In this document: positions 22,650 through 35,129 of the stretch, piece after piece | Layout: every line of letters starts with the position of its first letter | Numbering within the stretch: the first letter of the stretch is position 1 | Assembly: GCF_003473485.1 (NCBI RefSeq) | Contig: NC_053049.1 | Location: forward strand, 29,037,292-29,101,291 | Length of the DNA stretch: 64,000 nucleotides | Source of the DNA: Medicago truncatula | Taxonomy: Eukaryota; Streptophyta; Magnoliopsida; Fabales; Fabaceae | Direction of reading: 5' to 3' | Notes under the pieces: generated by a model | Seen by the model: only the letters and a program-made list of their open reading frames with translations | What the model was told of the DNA's origin: nothing | Database searches by the model: none | Position numbers and translations under genes: made by a program

Positions 22650-24090
22650 ACAGAAAGGAATAAACATGAGAGAACAAAACACCACAAAGCAAGAACACAA
22701 AAACCCAACTGATCAACCCCCCAACCCAACAAAAAACAACCCAACCACACAAGACACTCCCTGTTTCCCATTCTAAGTACTTCACTTATAAAAAATGTAA
22801 AGGTCTCATATAGCTTGACACTCTCACTCAAGGAATTACTGGCATAAAACAGAAACAGGAATGATAACTTTCCATATTTTAGATGCCATTAATGAAATAA
22901 AGGTACCAAGAATAAAATCGGATTACTTAGTATAGGAAATATATACAGCGTTTTCATCGCTATTTTGGCTGCAAACAAATACACCACATTGTTGTAAAAA
23001 AATGTAACAATTGATGCAATGTAATATGATTTAGACACACACAAATCTTGCAGCATATGAATTAAATAGGAGCTGATATGTATATCCCTCCCTGATCTCA
23101 CAAACTCATTTCACTGATAGAGAAAGAAATAGACAGAGATGCAAAGTGAAACAAAGCCTTCCCTCCCAATCCAAGACTAATTTCTTTAGACATAGTAAAC
23201 AACTTCATATATTATTCTCACTAAGATTGTCAGAATGGATATTTTACTTCAGGTAGAAAGACAATAGAAAAATTGAATATCGTAAAATCGCAATCAAAAT
23301 TGAAGGATTTTACCTAACTATTTATGTAGAATTCATATAGGATAGCAAAATCGTAAAATAGCAATCAAAATCGATGGATTCTACCAAAACAAAATTGATG
23401 CTAAAAATATGTTTTAAATTGAATATAATCATAAATGACTCAAAGTTTAAAGTCCACAAAATACTTATACATAAATGAATAAAGTCTAGATATGAAATAT
23501 TCTTTAGTTGTCATAATAATGTTAAACAACCTAAACAAAGTACTTCTAGATATCTAGCAAAATACTTAATCATAAGTGAAGTGAGTAAGTGACTATTAAT
23601 TTCAAACCAAAGACTAGATGCCTAACAAAATACATAAAGCAAAGTCTAGATGCAATCATAAATCATGAAGAAATCGTCAATTAAAGGGTGATGGAATAAA
23701 GGGAACAGACAATCTAGTTAGGTATAGTTCATTTTGAACTCGATGTACGGTCAAGAGGCAGTGTGGTGTGAAAGAATAAAAAGAAACTTGGTATTTTATG
23801 TATTTATAGAACCGGGTCACTGATACAAACCGGCAGGTCAAAATTGAACCGTATAAACAAAATGGACATAATCCTTCAAAATCCTTTAAAATAATGTGAT
23901 TTTGCATGAATTTCATGATTTTTGCAATTTTGATGCGATCCAAAAATATAAAATACATAAAACAAATATTTTGTCAAAAAAAAAATTGTTTTAATGATCA
24001 TATTATTATTTTTTAAATTATGATATAAAAAAATTATTAATTTAAATTAAATAATATATCAATATTTAGTATTAATCTACATATACATTC
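22650..24090. other. Intergenic, no gene seen
   Basis: A degenerate repeated phrase (TCGTAAAAT(C/A)GCAATCAAAA) occurs at about 23280 and 23345. The rest is AT-rich with no recognisable exon or element end. Confidence 0.4.
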
Positions 24091-24094
24091 AACT

Positions 24095-24335
24095 ATGTCC
24101 ATTTATTTGTATTTAGCTATGTCCATTTTAGTAATTATACATTCAAAAGCAATTTTGATCAAAACTATCCAAACAACATCCCTTCTATCTAATCAATTCT
24201 ATATTATTGTATCCAAACATAAATCAATTCTCTCAAAATCAATTCTATCAGAATCAATTCTATCAAAATCAATTCTGTCAGAATCAATTCTATTCAAAGC
24301 TGAACCAAACACACTTGATTCATCTTTTATACGAA
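24095..24335. repeat. ATCAATTCT-word tandem repeat
   Basis: Between 24225 and 24295 the words AATCAATTCTATCAG and AATCAATTCTATCAA alternate four to five times. The pattern matches the repeat in MATE intron 5 in reverse complement. Probably part of a dispersed MITE-like family. Confidence 0.6.
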
Positions 24336-24339
24336 AATG

Positions 24340-25399
24340 TAAAGTTTTCAGAGTATGATTCACTTTTATAGAATTCTTCATCTTTTTAACTTTAACGAAT
24401 GTGTTTTAACAATCAGAGTATGAAGTGTTAAGAGTCTGACTCAGAATCTGATAGTAGCAGTGTAAAACAAACACAATGATAAAGAAAGAGCAGACACAAA
24501 TCAATTATACCGGTTCCTCCTACAATTCAAGAGTAGTGTAGTCCTCTTACACTTCCAACAGATTTTCACTATAATCACAATTGATTACAAATGCTTTAAG
24601 GACACAACGAAGAGATTGCATATGCACAAGCACACAATCAAGAGACTTCTAAATGTTAAATCACAATTGAAAGAGACTTCTTAGAGTTTACAAATAATAG
24701 AGTTTTTCTTACATTTGATATACAATCAGAGGTGTAAACAATTACAAACAGAGCATACTCTTAAAATTTAGAATTTCTAAGATATGAACTTAGAATTGCA
24801 TAGTCTCGTTTTTATTCTGTAAGTCTTCAGCTTCTTATAAGGATTTGAGAGACGTTACAGAGGTTCCAGCGCATTAAGAGTCGTTGAGAAGCTTCAAATC
24901 AAGGACGTTGGTATATTTGCCTGATATAAATAATGTCGTTGATGGGATATTTGAAATTCCTTTGTTGCAACTGGAATTATTTGTTCATTCTTTTTGTCTT
25001 TGAAGTTCTTTGTTTGTATCTGCACGAGATTAGAAGAAGAAAAATTGTACTATTGGAGTCTGATAGAGACAGCTACAGAAGAAGACAAGTCTGATGTCGC
25101 TTCTAGGTCCCTCAAGGTTTTCAGTCTTCAGAGTTCGATGATCTTCAAAGTCTAGTGATCTTCAGAGTCTGATAGCCTTCAGAGTCGGGTGGTATTCAGA
25201 GTCTGCAAATCTTGAGCTTCCCTTGTTTTCCAAAAGCTCTTTGTATATATATTCTTCATGATCGAAATTTGATTTATACTAAGAATCTTTATCTAAGGTC
25301 CTGCACACTTGAATATATATTAGCATATTAAATTGTTCTTTGATATTTTATTATCATCAAACTTTAGAGGTATTGTATAAATTCAATTTTATTCCAACA
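24340..25399 (-). mobile_element. Probable solo LTR, Ty1/copia (Sirevirus-like)
   Basis: Read on the minus strand it opens TGTTGGAATAAAATTGAATT, with TTTGATGATAATAAAATATC close behind, the style of Sirevirus LTRs. A run of degenerate CTTCAGAGTCTG-type repeats lies at about 25110-25200. The other boundary and the target duplication are not clear, so the left edge is approximate. No retroelement coding genes are next to it. Confidence 0.42.
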
Positions 25400-25544
25400 A
25401 AAATGAAACTAAAGATATTCATAGAGACCATCCACTTAATTAACTCTTCTTTTTATTTTGTCATGCATCTTTAATTATTTTTAGACTAAAATACACATAC
25501 ATCATATGGATTCTTATTTAATTGGCTTCATTTGATTCAATACA

Positions 25545-25667
25545 ATTGATTTTGATGATAGTTGAGACACAAATTTGATGACAGAAACTAAGTATTATAT
25601 CATGTTGGGATTTATTAATGTCCCATACAGGACACAATACAACATAACGCTATGTTTATAACAGCTG
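25545..25667. repeat. Dispersed repeat, copy 2 (first at 20715)
   Basis: See copy 1. The shared block ends in both copies at CTATGTTTATAA. Confidence 0.7.
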
Positions 25668-25669
25668 AC

Positions 25670-27948
25670 TTATTGATTGAGCCGAGTCTACTGTCGTTGT
25701 ATAATGGTCTTACACCCAAAACAACAACTCCTATTATTGTTGGTTAAAGCACAAACCAACCTCCATATAATTTCTTCAAAATCAAGCAACTCACCAATCT
25801 ACTTGTTTAAATTGACATTGACAATGACATTTCTCCATATTTTTAGTTTTATATGTTAGATATTTTTTGTTTAAATTGGTCATATGTTAGTGTTTAAGGT
25901 TTATGAAATTGTTGATTTTTTTGGTAATCAATGATCAAATGCTTGCATGTTTACACCGCAAGTGTTGTTTAGTTTAAGTGCAATGTGGTATTTTAAAATT
26001 TGAAATAGCATAGTGAACCAAAAATGCATATTTTGCACTCCAAATATTTTGATAAAATGTATGAATGAGATCATTGATTTTTTTTTCTTTATATTTTTTG
26101 TTGTGTAAATATGTTGACAATGCAAATAGGGTCTGACTAGACAAACAAATCATAACCAGTAGCGTTTGCAGAGAGAGTGGCGGTGAACCCTCCTACTAAA
26201 CGATGACGGGGCATAGGGACGTCGATGGGGAGGGAAACTCAGTGACGGGTCAGTCACTTGTGGTTTCAATTGATTATATCCAAAGAAACACTTTTGTTGA
26301 GACCAAAACTTCCCTTCAAAAGACCAATGAAATTTTTCGGTTCATTCAAGAGTCCAACTTCTGTAACATCTACTAAAACTTCTGTTTCTATTAACGTTGA
26401 TGTTGTGCACCATATCTTGAATCTGTTTTGCTTCAGAATTCTAATCTCTTCAGTTTTGAGACCTGGTTTCTTGAAATGCAGAACATAATTTAGAGCCTTC
26501 AATCCTTCAGATGCTTCTGAACATAATTCCTCTTCTAATTCAAACGTTGACATCTGATTGACTTTTTTTTAGAACTTGTTCCAAATCTTCAGCTTCTCAC
26601 TTGCTTCAAATGCTCTTATATATGCTCATAACCGAAACTGGATTTAATTCAAACGTCGATATGAAGTTTGTGATTAAATGAATTTATTTGAGTTCAATAA
26701 GGATTCATCTTCTTTGACCTAAAGTTACTTCTCTTCTGCATCCTATTTGTCGAGTATGCACTTGCTTGCAGCAGTTGGTGAATTAGTGGGCAAAAGGAAC
26801 GGGTTGAAGTGATGAGTTAGTCTTCTTTTTTAAGGTTGTTGGTTGTGGATGTAATCCTTGAACTTGAGAAGATGGTGGTTGGTAGGTTGAAGTACACAGA
26901 AAGGTGAAAAGCTGTATTTTTTAGTCAAAAACAAAAAATAATAAATGGTTGAAACCACTGGCAAGTTATTGAGTAAAAAAAATTAATGACGTGTTGAACT
27001 ACATGACAATTCAAGCATGCAAAGAGCAATCAGTAGAGAGAATGAGGGAGAATATATAAGTGACAATAAATTTCATGCTGAGAACTCTTAATCTTGTTTA
27101 TAAGTGCTAGTAATTTCATTCTATAAAACTTAATTTATAATTTTTCTTACATTAAACAAACATTCAAGTATTTAAAAAACTAACTTGTAATCCTTCAAAA
27201 AAATGTATCAGATGTATCAAATTCTAATTAAGGTATCAAATTAAGATCAAATTTCCCAAGGGAAACCCAAACAACATGCATGAGATCTAACGATTGATGT
27301 ATGTTATTGACTCAAGTACTAGATTCACGGAGAATCACCAGCATCGTTGAGTGGGAAAACCACCCACAATGAATCAGTGATGGTTTTTCAGCTAGAGAAG
27401 AGTGATGCAGCTGGAGGATGATAGAAAAGGAACGTTTCAAGAGAAAGGAATTGAGAAAAGCATTAACAAGGAAGGGAGAAGAGTGTGAAGGAGAGAGAAG
27501 GGTGTGTGTGTTGCTGGTGGTGGGGAGGAGAGAAGGGTGGTGGAGTGTGTGAAAGAAATAATCTAGTGTTGGAAGGGTAGGATAATATTGTGCTCTTTCA
27601 ATTAATCAAATGGTTAAAGTGAACTTTCCCATGGTGGAAAAGTTTTAGGCTTTCCCATGTTAAATGCCACCTATAAATCATTGATCTTGAGCCACCAAGA
27701 GCGTGTCCATTCACGATTTTCTGAGACAATTATCAAAGGAAAGGCACCCAAATCACAATAATACATTACTTACTTCAGTTATTTATTAACCACTAAAATA
27801 TATATAAAGGCAGACAAATTCAAACAATGTGTCTATGTGCCAATGACCGAATCACCTTCTGGCCAGCACTGCAGCAATAGTGCCAAAGTATTAAGTCCGA
27901 CGCTCAGTCGTCAGAAAATATCATGCCAAAAGGACCAATGAAAATTCT
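25670..27948. other. Intergenic, one unrecognised open frame
   Basis: A 95-codon frame at 26266-26553 (minus, starting MSTFELEEELCSEASEGLKA) has no family I recognise, no visible splice partners and may be chance or part of an element. 27420-27560 is G/A-rich. The final 200 bp hold the NAC 3' flank. Confidence 0.35.
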
Positions 27949-30250
27949 TTATTTTGGGTCCAACTTAGGTTCAGCAGCACTCTGCCAGAACATCTCGGAG
28001 TCTAGATCAATCAACTCCATGAAATCCAAGTAGTCATCACCCGTAGAAGCCATACCGTATGTGCTAAAGTCAGCATTCTGGCCAACAGGTCCCAGGCAAT
28101 CCAGGTCTCCCAAACCATCAAAAAAGTCGGTTGATAGTGCACCTTCAGCAATGTTTTCCTGGCCAAAATAATGTCGGCATTCAGTTAACCTTCAAGAAAT
28201 CAAGAATAACTATATACATCACAATCATTTAGCAAACTGCAGGGGATAACTAAAACACTAAAGCCTGCAAGAGTAGAAAACACTAAAACCAGACATAAAA
28301 AAGAAACATCATACTGTTCCCAAAACAAACAAAAAAAACACACACACAAGCAGGTCGAAGAAACAAATAAACATACCTCAGGCAATATGTCGTTGTCGTT
28401 GAACATATCAAGCATTGATAAAATGTTATCAGTATTAACAGCTTGATTTTCTAGATATGAATTATCCACAGGGTCGGGAGAAGGCACCAAACCTGTTAGA
28501 TGTGAATTTACAGGGTCAGGGGGAGACAGCACCAATCCTGTTTGATGTGAATTTGCAGGGTCGGGAGACATAAATCCTATTTGACATTCATTTGCAGAAT
28601 CAGGATACGGCATATACCCTGTTTGACATGAATTTGAAGGGTCAGGAGACGACATAAATCCTATGTGACATGCATTTGAAGGGTCGGGAGACGACATAAA
28701 TCCTGTTTGACATGAATTCACAGGATCTGGAGAAGGCGTCAATCCTATTTGAGATGAATTTGCAGGGTCAGGAGAAGGCGGTAATCCTGTTTGACATGAA
28801 TTTGCTGGATCGGGAGAAGGCACCAATCCGGATTGACATGGCATGGATATTGAACCATTATATCCAATAGCATGGAGATTCTGGTCATTTAGAACAAAAC
28901 TATTAGATGTCACAGGCAAAGTGGGAGCTAGTGCAGCCGGCTCAGCAAACGGTGTTCCTACTTCATCATCACTCCAGTCTTCCTCATTAAATGGTCTCCC
29001 ATATTGTGCACCATTCCTGGGACCAGGACCTTCCTTTTGAAATACCTTACAGATTACGTAGGAATCCTGTGATTTAAAAAGACAAACCAAAAGAGCTTGT
29101 TAAAATGTATTCACGTTGAGAACATGACAGAAAAATTATCAATCAAATGATTAAAATATGCAAGAAGGGGTACCAACTTCATCATGTAAAAACAGAAAAT
29201 CTCATTTTGGGTGTTAGTCAAAACATGAATAACATATTCTATTTCAAGGATTCAACAAAAGTAAATTATGCACTTTATAAGGTAAGGAGAATCAACGATT
29301 CATTGATATGAACTAATCCAATGAAATAACATGTTTCTATTTCAAGGATTCGCCTATACATGTGCATGCAAAATTATCATGAACTAAATTGCAGTCAATG
29401 AGAACTCCACAGTTCAGACTTTAAAATGCAACCCTCGCATTCAGAGGAGGTCAATGCCATTAGTGACATAGTAGGTGGAGACATAAAAGCTAATGTAATA
29501 TCTATGCATAAAAAACAGATTAATGTATTATACTATCTACTACAGTCTACACAGTTAAAAAATAGATGCCAATAGCATCAACACTAAGGGTACAATATTT
29601 ATGTGGATCCACAATCAAAGGTACAACAACTACAAAACTGGCACATATCAAAATGCTAACTTACACATATCTGTCTCGCTAATAAAGCACATAATACAGA
29701 TTATATAGCAAATAAATGAACACACACCTGAACAATTCCTTTATCAGCTAGGTCCTTATCTTCAAGCCTATACTCGTGCATAACCCAATCAGTACGATCC
29801 CCACGAGGTGCTTTTCCAGTATGAAATATCAGTGTTTTAATCATCCCCACAGTTTGATTATTCTGTTGAACAGCTCTATCCTTACCAGTAGCTTTCCAAA
29901 ACCCTATTTCCGTAGCTCGATTCATCCTCGACCCATTTCCATACTTCTTCTCAATGGGACAGAAGAAATACCATTCTAAATCCCCATTTTGGAGATAAGA
30001 TAAATCTGAAAAAACAAACAAAAAAAACAAAACTTTATTATAACAGCACATTTAGAAATTAATCTATGATACGAAATTTGTGAAATTAACTACCTGGGAG
30101 ATCCCAAGGTGCGTATTTGTATATGTCAAGTTCAGCAATGACATCGTTAAGAAACTTTTTCCCCATCACTTTCCTTTTGAGGAAATATTTGATCAATTCA
30201 ACTCCAGTTGGAGAGAATCGAAACCCCGGAACCAATTTCGGTATAGCCAT
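27949..30250 (-). CDS. NAC transcription factor, NAC082-like
   Basis: Exons (minus): 30250-30094, 30005-29728, 29066-28377, 28158-27949, with GT-AG borders, giving 444 residues. The NAC domain covers about residues 1-155: [20 protein letters not shown] (subdomain A), [53 protein letters not shown] and [13 protein letters not shown]. The GIVQ/DSY exon junction and [13 protein letters not shown] resemble ANAC082, a mediator of ribosomal/nucleolar stress responses in Arabidopsis. The usual FHPT of subdomain A is FSPT here. After the domain comes an acidic DWSDDE stretch, then nine copies of a roughly 14-residue Ser-Pro-Asp-Pro repeat (about 28490-28840), and an acidic C-terminus as expected of an activation domain. 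The family is certain; the NAC082 subgroup is likely. Confidence 0.95.
28490..28840 (-). repeat. Coding minisatellite in the NAC activation region
   Basis: About nine in-frame units of 39-42 bp encode variants of [14 protein letters not shown] ([42 protein letters not shown] and so on). Unit length stays a multiple of three, so the frame is kept. The DNA shows the same GGGTCGGGAGA(A/C)G word in each unit. Its copy number is probably variable. Confidence 0.92.
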
Positions 30251-30481
30251 CGAATCAAATCAAATCAATAACAAAATTACAGAATCCAACACCGAGGTTG
30301 TTTGTTGTCGTAGCGAACAAACAACCTCAGTCGGAAAAAAAATTGATCGAAACCTCGTAACTCAGAAAACGATTACAATAACGTGAACAAGTGTGTTACT
30401 ATGAAATCGAAAGAGAGAAAATTGATTGTAAAAGCAGAAAGAGAGAGAGATTGAAGAGAGAGAAAAGTGAAACCCTAGTGA

Positions 30482-30598
30482 TCAAGTCCAGTGACGAAAG
30501 AAGTTTTTGAAGGAACACCAAAGCTTGCCAAGGTTCATAAAGTATGAACGGTGACGAACAGATGAAAACGATGATTCAATTTTGGGGGAAAAAGTCAT
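30482..30598 (-). CDS. 38-codon upstream ORF in the NAC leader
   Basis: ATG at 30598 to TGA at 30482 (117 bp). The peptide ends NLGKLWCSFKNFFRHWT, rich in aromatic and basic residues right before the stop, as in sequence-dependent stalling uORFs. It lies between the TATA box (30731-30740) and the main ATG at 30250, and I find no other ATG in that leader, so ribosomes would meet it first. ANAC082 of Arabidopsis is, to my knowledge, among the genes with a conserved-peptide uORF; I cannot compare the peptide here. Regulation of NAC translation by this uORF is inference. Confidence 0.6.
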   Translation of the reverse strand: MTFSPKIESSFSSVRHRSYFMNLGKLWCSFKNFFRHWT

Positions 30599-30730
30599 CG
30601 GCGGAACCCTAAATCGGAGGAGGAGATTGAATGATTTCAATCGGCGATAGAGAGAGCGAAAACCTAAATCCAAAATCGTTTCTCGGGTTGCTGTGAGAAT
30701 ACGAGTGAAGGGAGTGAGGGGTTTCCCATT

Positions 30731-30740
30731 TATTTATATA
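30731..30740 (-). promoter_or_regulatory. TATA box of the NAC gene
   Basis: Minus-strand TATATAAATA, placing transcription start near 30705, about 100 bp before the uORF and 455 bp before the main ATG. Confidence 0.6.
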
Positions 30741-30744
30741 GGGT

Positions 30745-31970
30745 TTTATTTCTTTTTTACAGTATTTATTTTTTTCTTGTTCTTGTTCAATTTCCCTTTT
30801 ATTATTATTATCACGGGGAATAAATTACGGGTTGAAATCGGACTCATGGTCCACCCGTATTAACAACATGTATTTTTATTTTTTTTACCAAAAAAAAATA
30901 TGAATAGGTGATATTGATTCATTCAAATAATTGAAATAGCACGTTGATACAATATAAATTCGCTAAAAATAAAAGTGATGAATATGCGAATAAGCTCATA
31001 GCCTCCATGTTAATACCATAGAACGACGAAGTACAAAAGTCTATATTTAAGTCTCTAGAATACTCATGTATCCGGATCTGCAACGTGGATCATGCTAAAG
31101 TAATTGATTAGATATGCAGATTGAAGCTGATCTGACAATCTGAATCGAACAAATATCCGAACGAAACAAGAAAACAAACAACAATGCACAAAGTCGACGA
31201 ATAAACCAACATCGCACTAAGACAACGAAATCACAAAATAAAAAATAAAAAAGATGTTTTTTTTTTGAAAGGAAAAATAAAATAGATGTTAAATTGTCAA
31301 ATTGTTGAATATATATTTCAATTTTGCTCGATACATTGTAACTCTTTGTCATTTTTTGTGTGTATAAAATCAAAATAGGTAGTAACTTTTGATCGACTTT
31401 TTTCAATCGAACAATTTTGAGGTGTATATTGAACAACCATCTTTAAGTGTAGGTGTTAAGCCAATTTCCTTGAATTGAAATGTTACGATAAGTCTGTCAA
31501 AAAAGGGACGAGTAAGGCAGGTTAGCCTCCGACCTCTTAAAATTCTTTTTTTTTTTTACTAATCTTTGATAATCGGTGAACCAAGTTTAGAATTTTGGTT
31601 TTTTATTATTGATAACAATAGTTTGCATGAGTTGAATTATTTGAACTTATCGAATAGGTATAAACCATTGAGAAATTATTTATGCTATTTTACGGAAACT
31701 ACTTATGGCATGTTTATAAGTTGATTTCAGCTTATTTTCATAAGTTCTTTGTGATTCAAACTTTGTTCATCATTTTGTAGGAGTCTAACCTCTTCTACTA
31801 ACTAAACTATGTCAATTCCTAGCTAACTTTTTAATCCCCTAAATTTATCATAGCAAAATTTTCATAACGTGGTATCATCCAAGGGAAAGTGCTAAAAGTA
31901 GATTTAGTGAATCTAATCCAATCCAAATAGTACTAAAACTGAATTATCCGGTTCAATCATGTGTTATAGT
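30745..31970. other. NAC upstream region, no gene seen
   Basis: AT-rich, with T/A homopolymer runs at about 30870-30900 and 31540. No recognisable gene, RNA or element ends. Confidence 0.4.
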
Positions 31971-31974
31971 TAGT

Positions 31975-32065
31975 TCATGTTTGGTATTATGGTGAGTTTG
32001 ACAAAATCATTATGTCTCACCGTGATTTTGATAAACTCACCGTGATACCAAACATGTACTTACAA
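31975..32065. repeat. Small fold-back element
   Basis: Two arms of about 38 bp face each other: CATGTTTGGTATTATGGTGA on the left, and on the right its inverted near-copy CATGTTTGGTATCACGGTGA, each continuing GTTT.(A/T)CAAAATCA. The loop is short. This is the look of a small MITE or the remnant of one. Confidence 0.7.
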
Positions 32066-32194
32066 AATCATTTCATTTAACGGTGGAAGCAAATACTAAA
32101 AATTGTGCTAGTTATTTTGTTATGTCATCTAGAATATTAAAGTAGTTTGTAGGCTGGCTAATTTGAAATAAACTCTATTTGTACTCTCTAAACA

Positions 32195-32500
32195 TTTCTT
32201 ACGATAATATTTGGTGGTTTCTCAAAACAGCTCTTACAATGGCTACCCTTTGTTTTTGGCTACTAGAGTGTTCAACTAGTCTCTCACCTGCTTTTGTTGA
32301 GTACCCTTCAAGAAGTGCACCAATCTAATCATGAACATTGGCTAGTTTAGCAACTTTAATCACTTCTGATTCAAATTCTTCTTTTCCATAAAGAATGTTT
32401 TTGAAAACTGATGTTGCAAATAATGTTGGTTCTTATTGCACAAGACCTATATGCTTCCTTAGGGATTTCAAATTCATTTCCATGATGTCTTTTTCATGTA
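32195..32500 (-). pseudogene. ABCB transporter relic, second nucleotide-binding domain
   Basis: The minus-strand text reads NLKSLRKHIGLVQ, then [65 protein letters not shown], closely following NBD2 of plant ABCB (MDR/PGP) exporters. Stops replace residues in at least two places and the ABC signature LSGGQ is degraded to SSSQ. No other exons are adjacent. A relic of NBD1 of the same family lies 10 kb away at 42.4-43.7 kb in the same orientation. Confidence 0.85.
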
Positions 32501-32544
32501 AACATTTGATGTGCCATTGTTACAAGAATGTTTTACATTATTGG

Positions 32545-32975
32545 TTACCATAATTCTAAATTGCAGTCCGCAACAGCAATTATACCTACAATATCTTAAG
32601 ATTTAAGATATCTCTTCAACGGTATTGCAGCTGCACCAAAACATCAAGATTTGCAGCATAACCACAATCACGACCATAATTTAGAACCATTTGGTGAATA
32701 CTAGCTCACACACATTACACACACATACATGTAGTCAATGAGTCAATGCTCAGAGAAGTTCTAAATTGCAGCAACTGCTATTGAAGATGCAATATAAATG
32801 TTTTAGAGGTCTCTACAACGACTTCACAACAGCAATTGCGGTTGCATTTGCTCGCATTTTGCTGCAACATCAAGTTCATTAACATTACACATAACCACAA
32901 TTCAGAACCATGATAGTGACTACTAGCTCATTAACATTACAAACACATGTATGCAGCCAATGAGACTTTTCTATA
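32545..32975. repeat. Degenerate tandem duplication, ~210 bp period
   Basis: 32549-32750 and 32759-32972 share TTCTAAATTGCAG, ACATCAAG, ACATAACCACAA, CAGAACCAT, TACTAGCTCA, CATGTA and CAATGAG in order. Identity is roughly 75-80%. The unit is non-coding and its origin unknown. Confidence 0.6.
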
Positions 32976-33544
32976 ATACATGCACATAGGAGTCTAACCT
33001 AGCCTTATTCTTATTGAAAGATTATCCTATATTGTTCTATTTATCATGTATGTACTAATGGAATAAGAGAAGTTGAACATAAGTTGTTCAAACATACTTC
33101 CACCAATAAATTATTGAGCTGTTACCATAACCATTATGCCCCACCAAGGCAAAACTCTTCCTGAAGGCACTATTAGATTGAAATCATTAAAAATAACAGT
33201 GTTTAGCCTTGAACTGAACCTCCCTTTATTTGTGAAAATGTTCAAAAGATGCTGATGTCAATGTGATGGGTCCTTTTCATGATGAATGAGGTTAATTGGT
33301 TTGCTTTAATTTGCATAATATGATTACAGTGTGGGGCCTAATGATTAAGCTAAGGAAGTTGGGTAGGTGGGAATTCAACCACACTCATCTCACACCAAAC
33401 ATTCCCTCCTTCATCCCATTATTTAACTCACTCATATCCTCTCCTCTTTCTCATTCATTCACTTAATTATTGTTGGTTTTCATTCTCTTGTCTCAACTCA
33501 ACTCACATATATGTTCAAAGAGCATATTATCACAGTCAAAGCTC

Positions 33545-33998
33545 CTGTCTTGGTTCAAAAGTCAAAACAAACACAATCACTCACCAAAATCTATGTCAAA
33601 CAAACTTTGGTTTGGTTTGGCCTCCTCACAAAATCACCAAGATCGGCCACAACTATGTGGAGCAACAACCTTGGGAATGGGTGGATTCGGTAAAACTGAG
33701 CATTATATCGGAATGTCAAGACGGTGATGCTGGTAACTTTTGGCCTTGCTATGTGAATGCCTGCAGCAATCAAATTGGTTTGCAGGAACACACGATTATT
33801 TTTGTCACAAAGTTGCTCTCGCCTGAAAATCATCTCATCAGCCAAGCACCATTTCTAAATGTCCTTCTTGTTGGAATCTCATCTGCAGACTGTGTTCCTG
33901 TTTTCTCCTTACATGGTTCAAAACAAACAGTCACTCACCAAAATCCATGTTAAACAAACTTTTGTTTGGTTTTCTCTCCTCACAAAATCACCAAGTTT
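33545..33998. repeat. Pair of ~85-bp direct repeats, 360 bp apart
   Basis: 33545-33643 and 33910-33998 share TGGTTCAAAA, CACTCACCAAAATC(T/C)ATGT and CCTCACAAAATCACCAAG. Each overlaps short open frames, but no protein family is recognised, so a gene is not claimed here. Confidence 0.65.
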
Positions 33999-34157
33999 TG
34001 GAGTTGGTGACAACGATATGGGATCAGTTATGTATGGCATAACAATGTTAATTACTGGGTCTAAGTCCGTCATGGTTATAATGGAATGAATGAGATTGAA
34101 GTTGATTATAGAGAAAGAATTGCAATGGGAATTTAAGAGAAAGAATAGAGCAAAGTA

Positions 34158-34313
34158 TGTTAGTTAGTTACATTAGTTAAATTAGTTAGGAGTTAGTTGG
34201 TCTAACTGGCTATATAAGTACTCAAGGATGTAACAATTATTTTCTTGAGAAAATTTTCATCTATTCCTTTGTTGATTTACTTATACTCCATGTATGATTC
34301 TCAAGGTTTCAAC
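34158..34313 (+). mobile_element. Possible short solo LTR (TRIM-like)
   Basis: About 156 bp beginning TGTTAGTTAG and ending TTTCAACA, with a TATA-like GCTATATAAG at 34208-34217 and AT-rich text after it. This is the size and style of a terminal-repeat-in-miniature or short copia LTR. No target duplication is visible, so the call is weak. Confidence 0.35.
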
Positions 34314-34319
34314 ATACCT

Positions 34320-35129
34320 CTTTTTGATTTATGAAAATAAATTCATCTTGATTCTTACTCAAAACCATTCATTCATATGTTATTCAATGTATTTTATTTG
34401 GTGCAACCTTTAAACTTTACGTGTATCAATTGGAATTCGAGATAATATATCTAGTAGCTTTGTTTTAATACTTTGAAAAGGAAGTTGAATGCTTCTTAGA
34501 GAATGAACTATACCACAATTGAAACCTCTCACAGTAGCTATCTGGTATTATTCATCAAAAAAATTCTAAAAAATGTTGTTTGAACGTTAACTTGGGCACC
34601 TAATGTAAAAACCAAGTTAAGTTCTGCAACAACCACTATATAAGGTCTGATTAAATTAATTTATTTAAGTTTATGTCTGTTTTCAACTGATTTTCAAACA
34701 CTCTACAAGATATGTTGCAGAAATAGTAAATGAGATTATTTGAGATTGCGAGTCCTAGATTTTCTGCCCCTTTTCAAGTTGTTCAGTGCCCACGGCCCAC
34801 CTAAGCCAATACATGAATATTTTGAGTTTTAATACATCCTAATTTATATGGTGGATGACACATATACAAATTATACTCTACAGTTTTTTGACAGAGATTA
34901 TCTTTGATGTCGTTTGAATTTGGTGCCATGAAAAAATGATTGTGAACAAACGATGCTAAAACAAACAAAAATAATCGAAGATATAAATGAAAATGATGAA
35001 ACACTGACAATACATATAGGAAAAGAATTTTTTGTTTGATTCAAATTTCGGATTGATGATAAATCATTAAACCCGTGATTCTACCATACTCGATTAAAAC
35101 ACGGATCCTTTCTCAATAGTAAAAGTAAA
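34320..35129. other. Intergenic, no gene seen
   Basis: AT-rich, between the possible short LTR and the LINE. No coding frame of interest. Confidence 0.4.

Noticed and set aside
26266-26553. 95-codon open frame as a gene
   Set aside because: No recognised family, no splice partners, no promoter or leader signs; the plus-strand shadow frame is about as long.
30482-30673. A longer 63-codon version of the NAC-leader frame
   Set aside because: The longer form starts at TTG, not ATG. Only the part from the ATG at 30598 is a plausible uORF.
33470-34089. Overlapping frames as a gene of unknown function
   Set aside because: They overlap in different frames on both strands and are explained partly by an 85-bp direct repeat; no coherent exon model.
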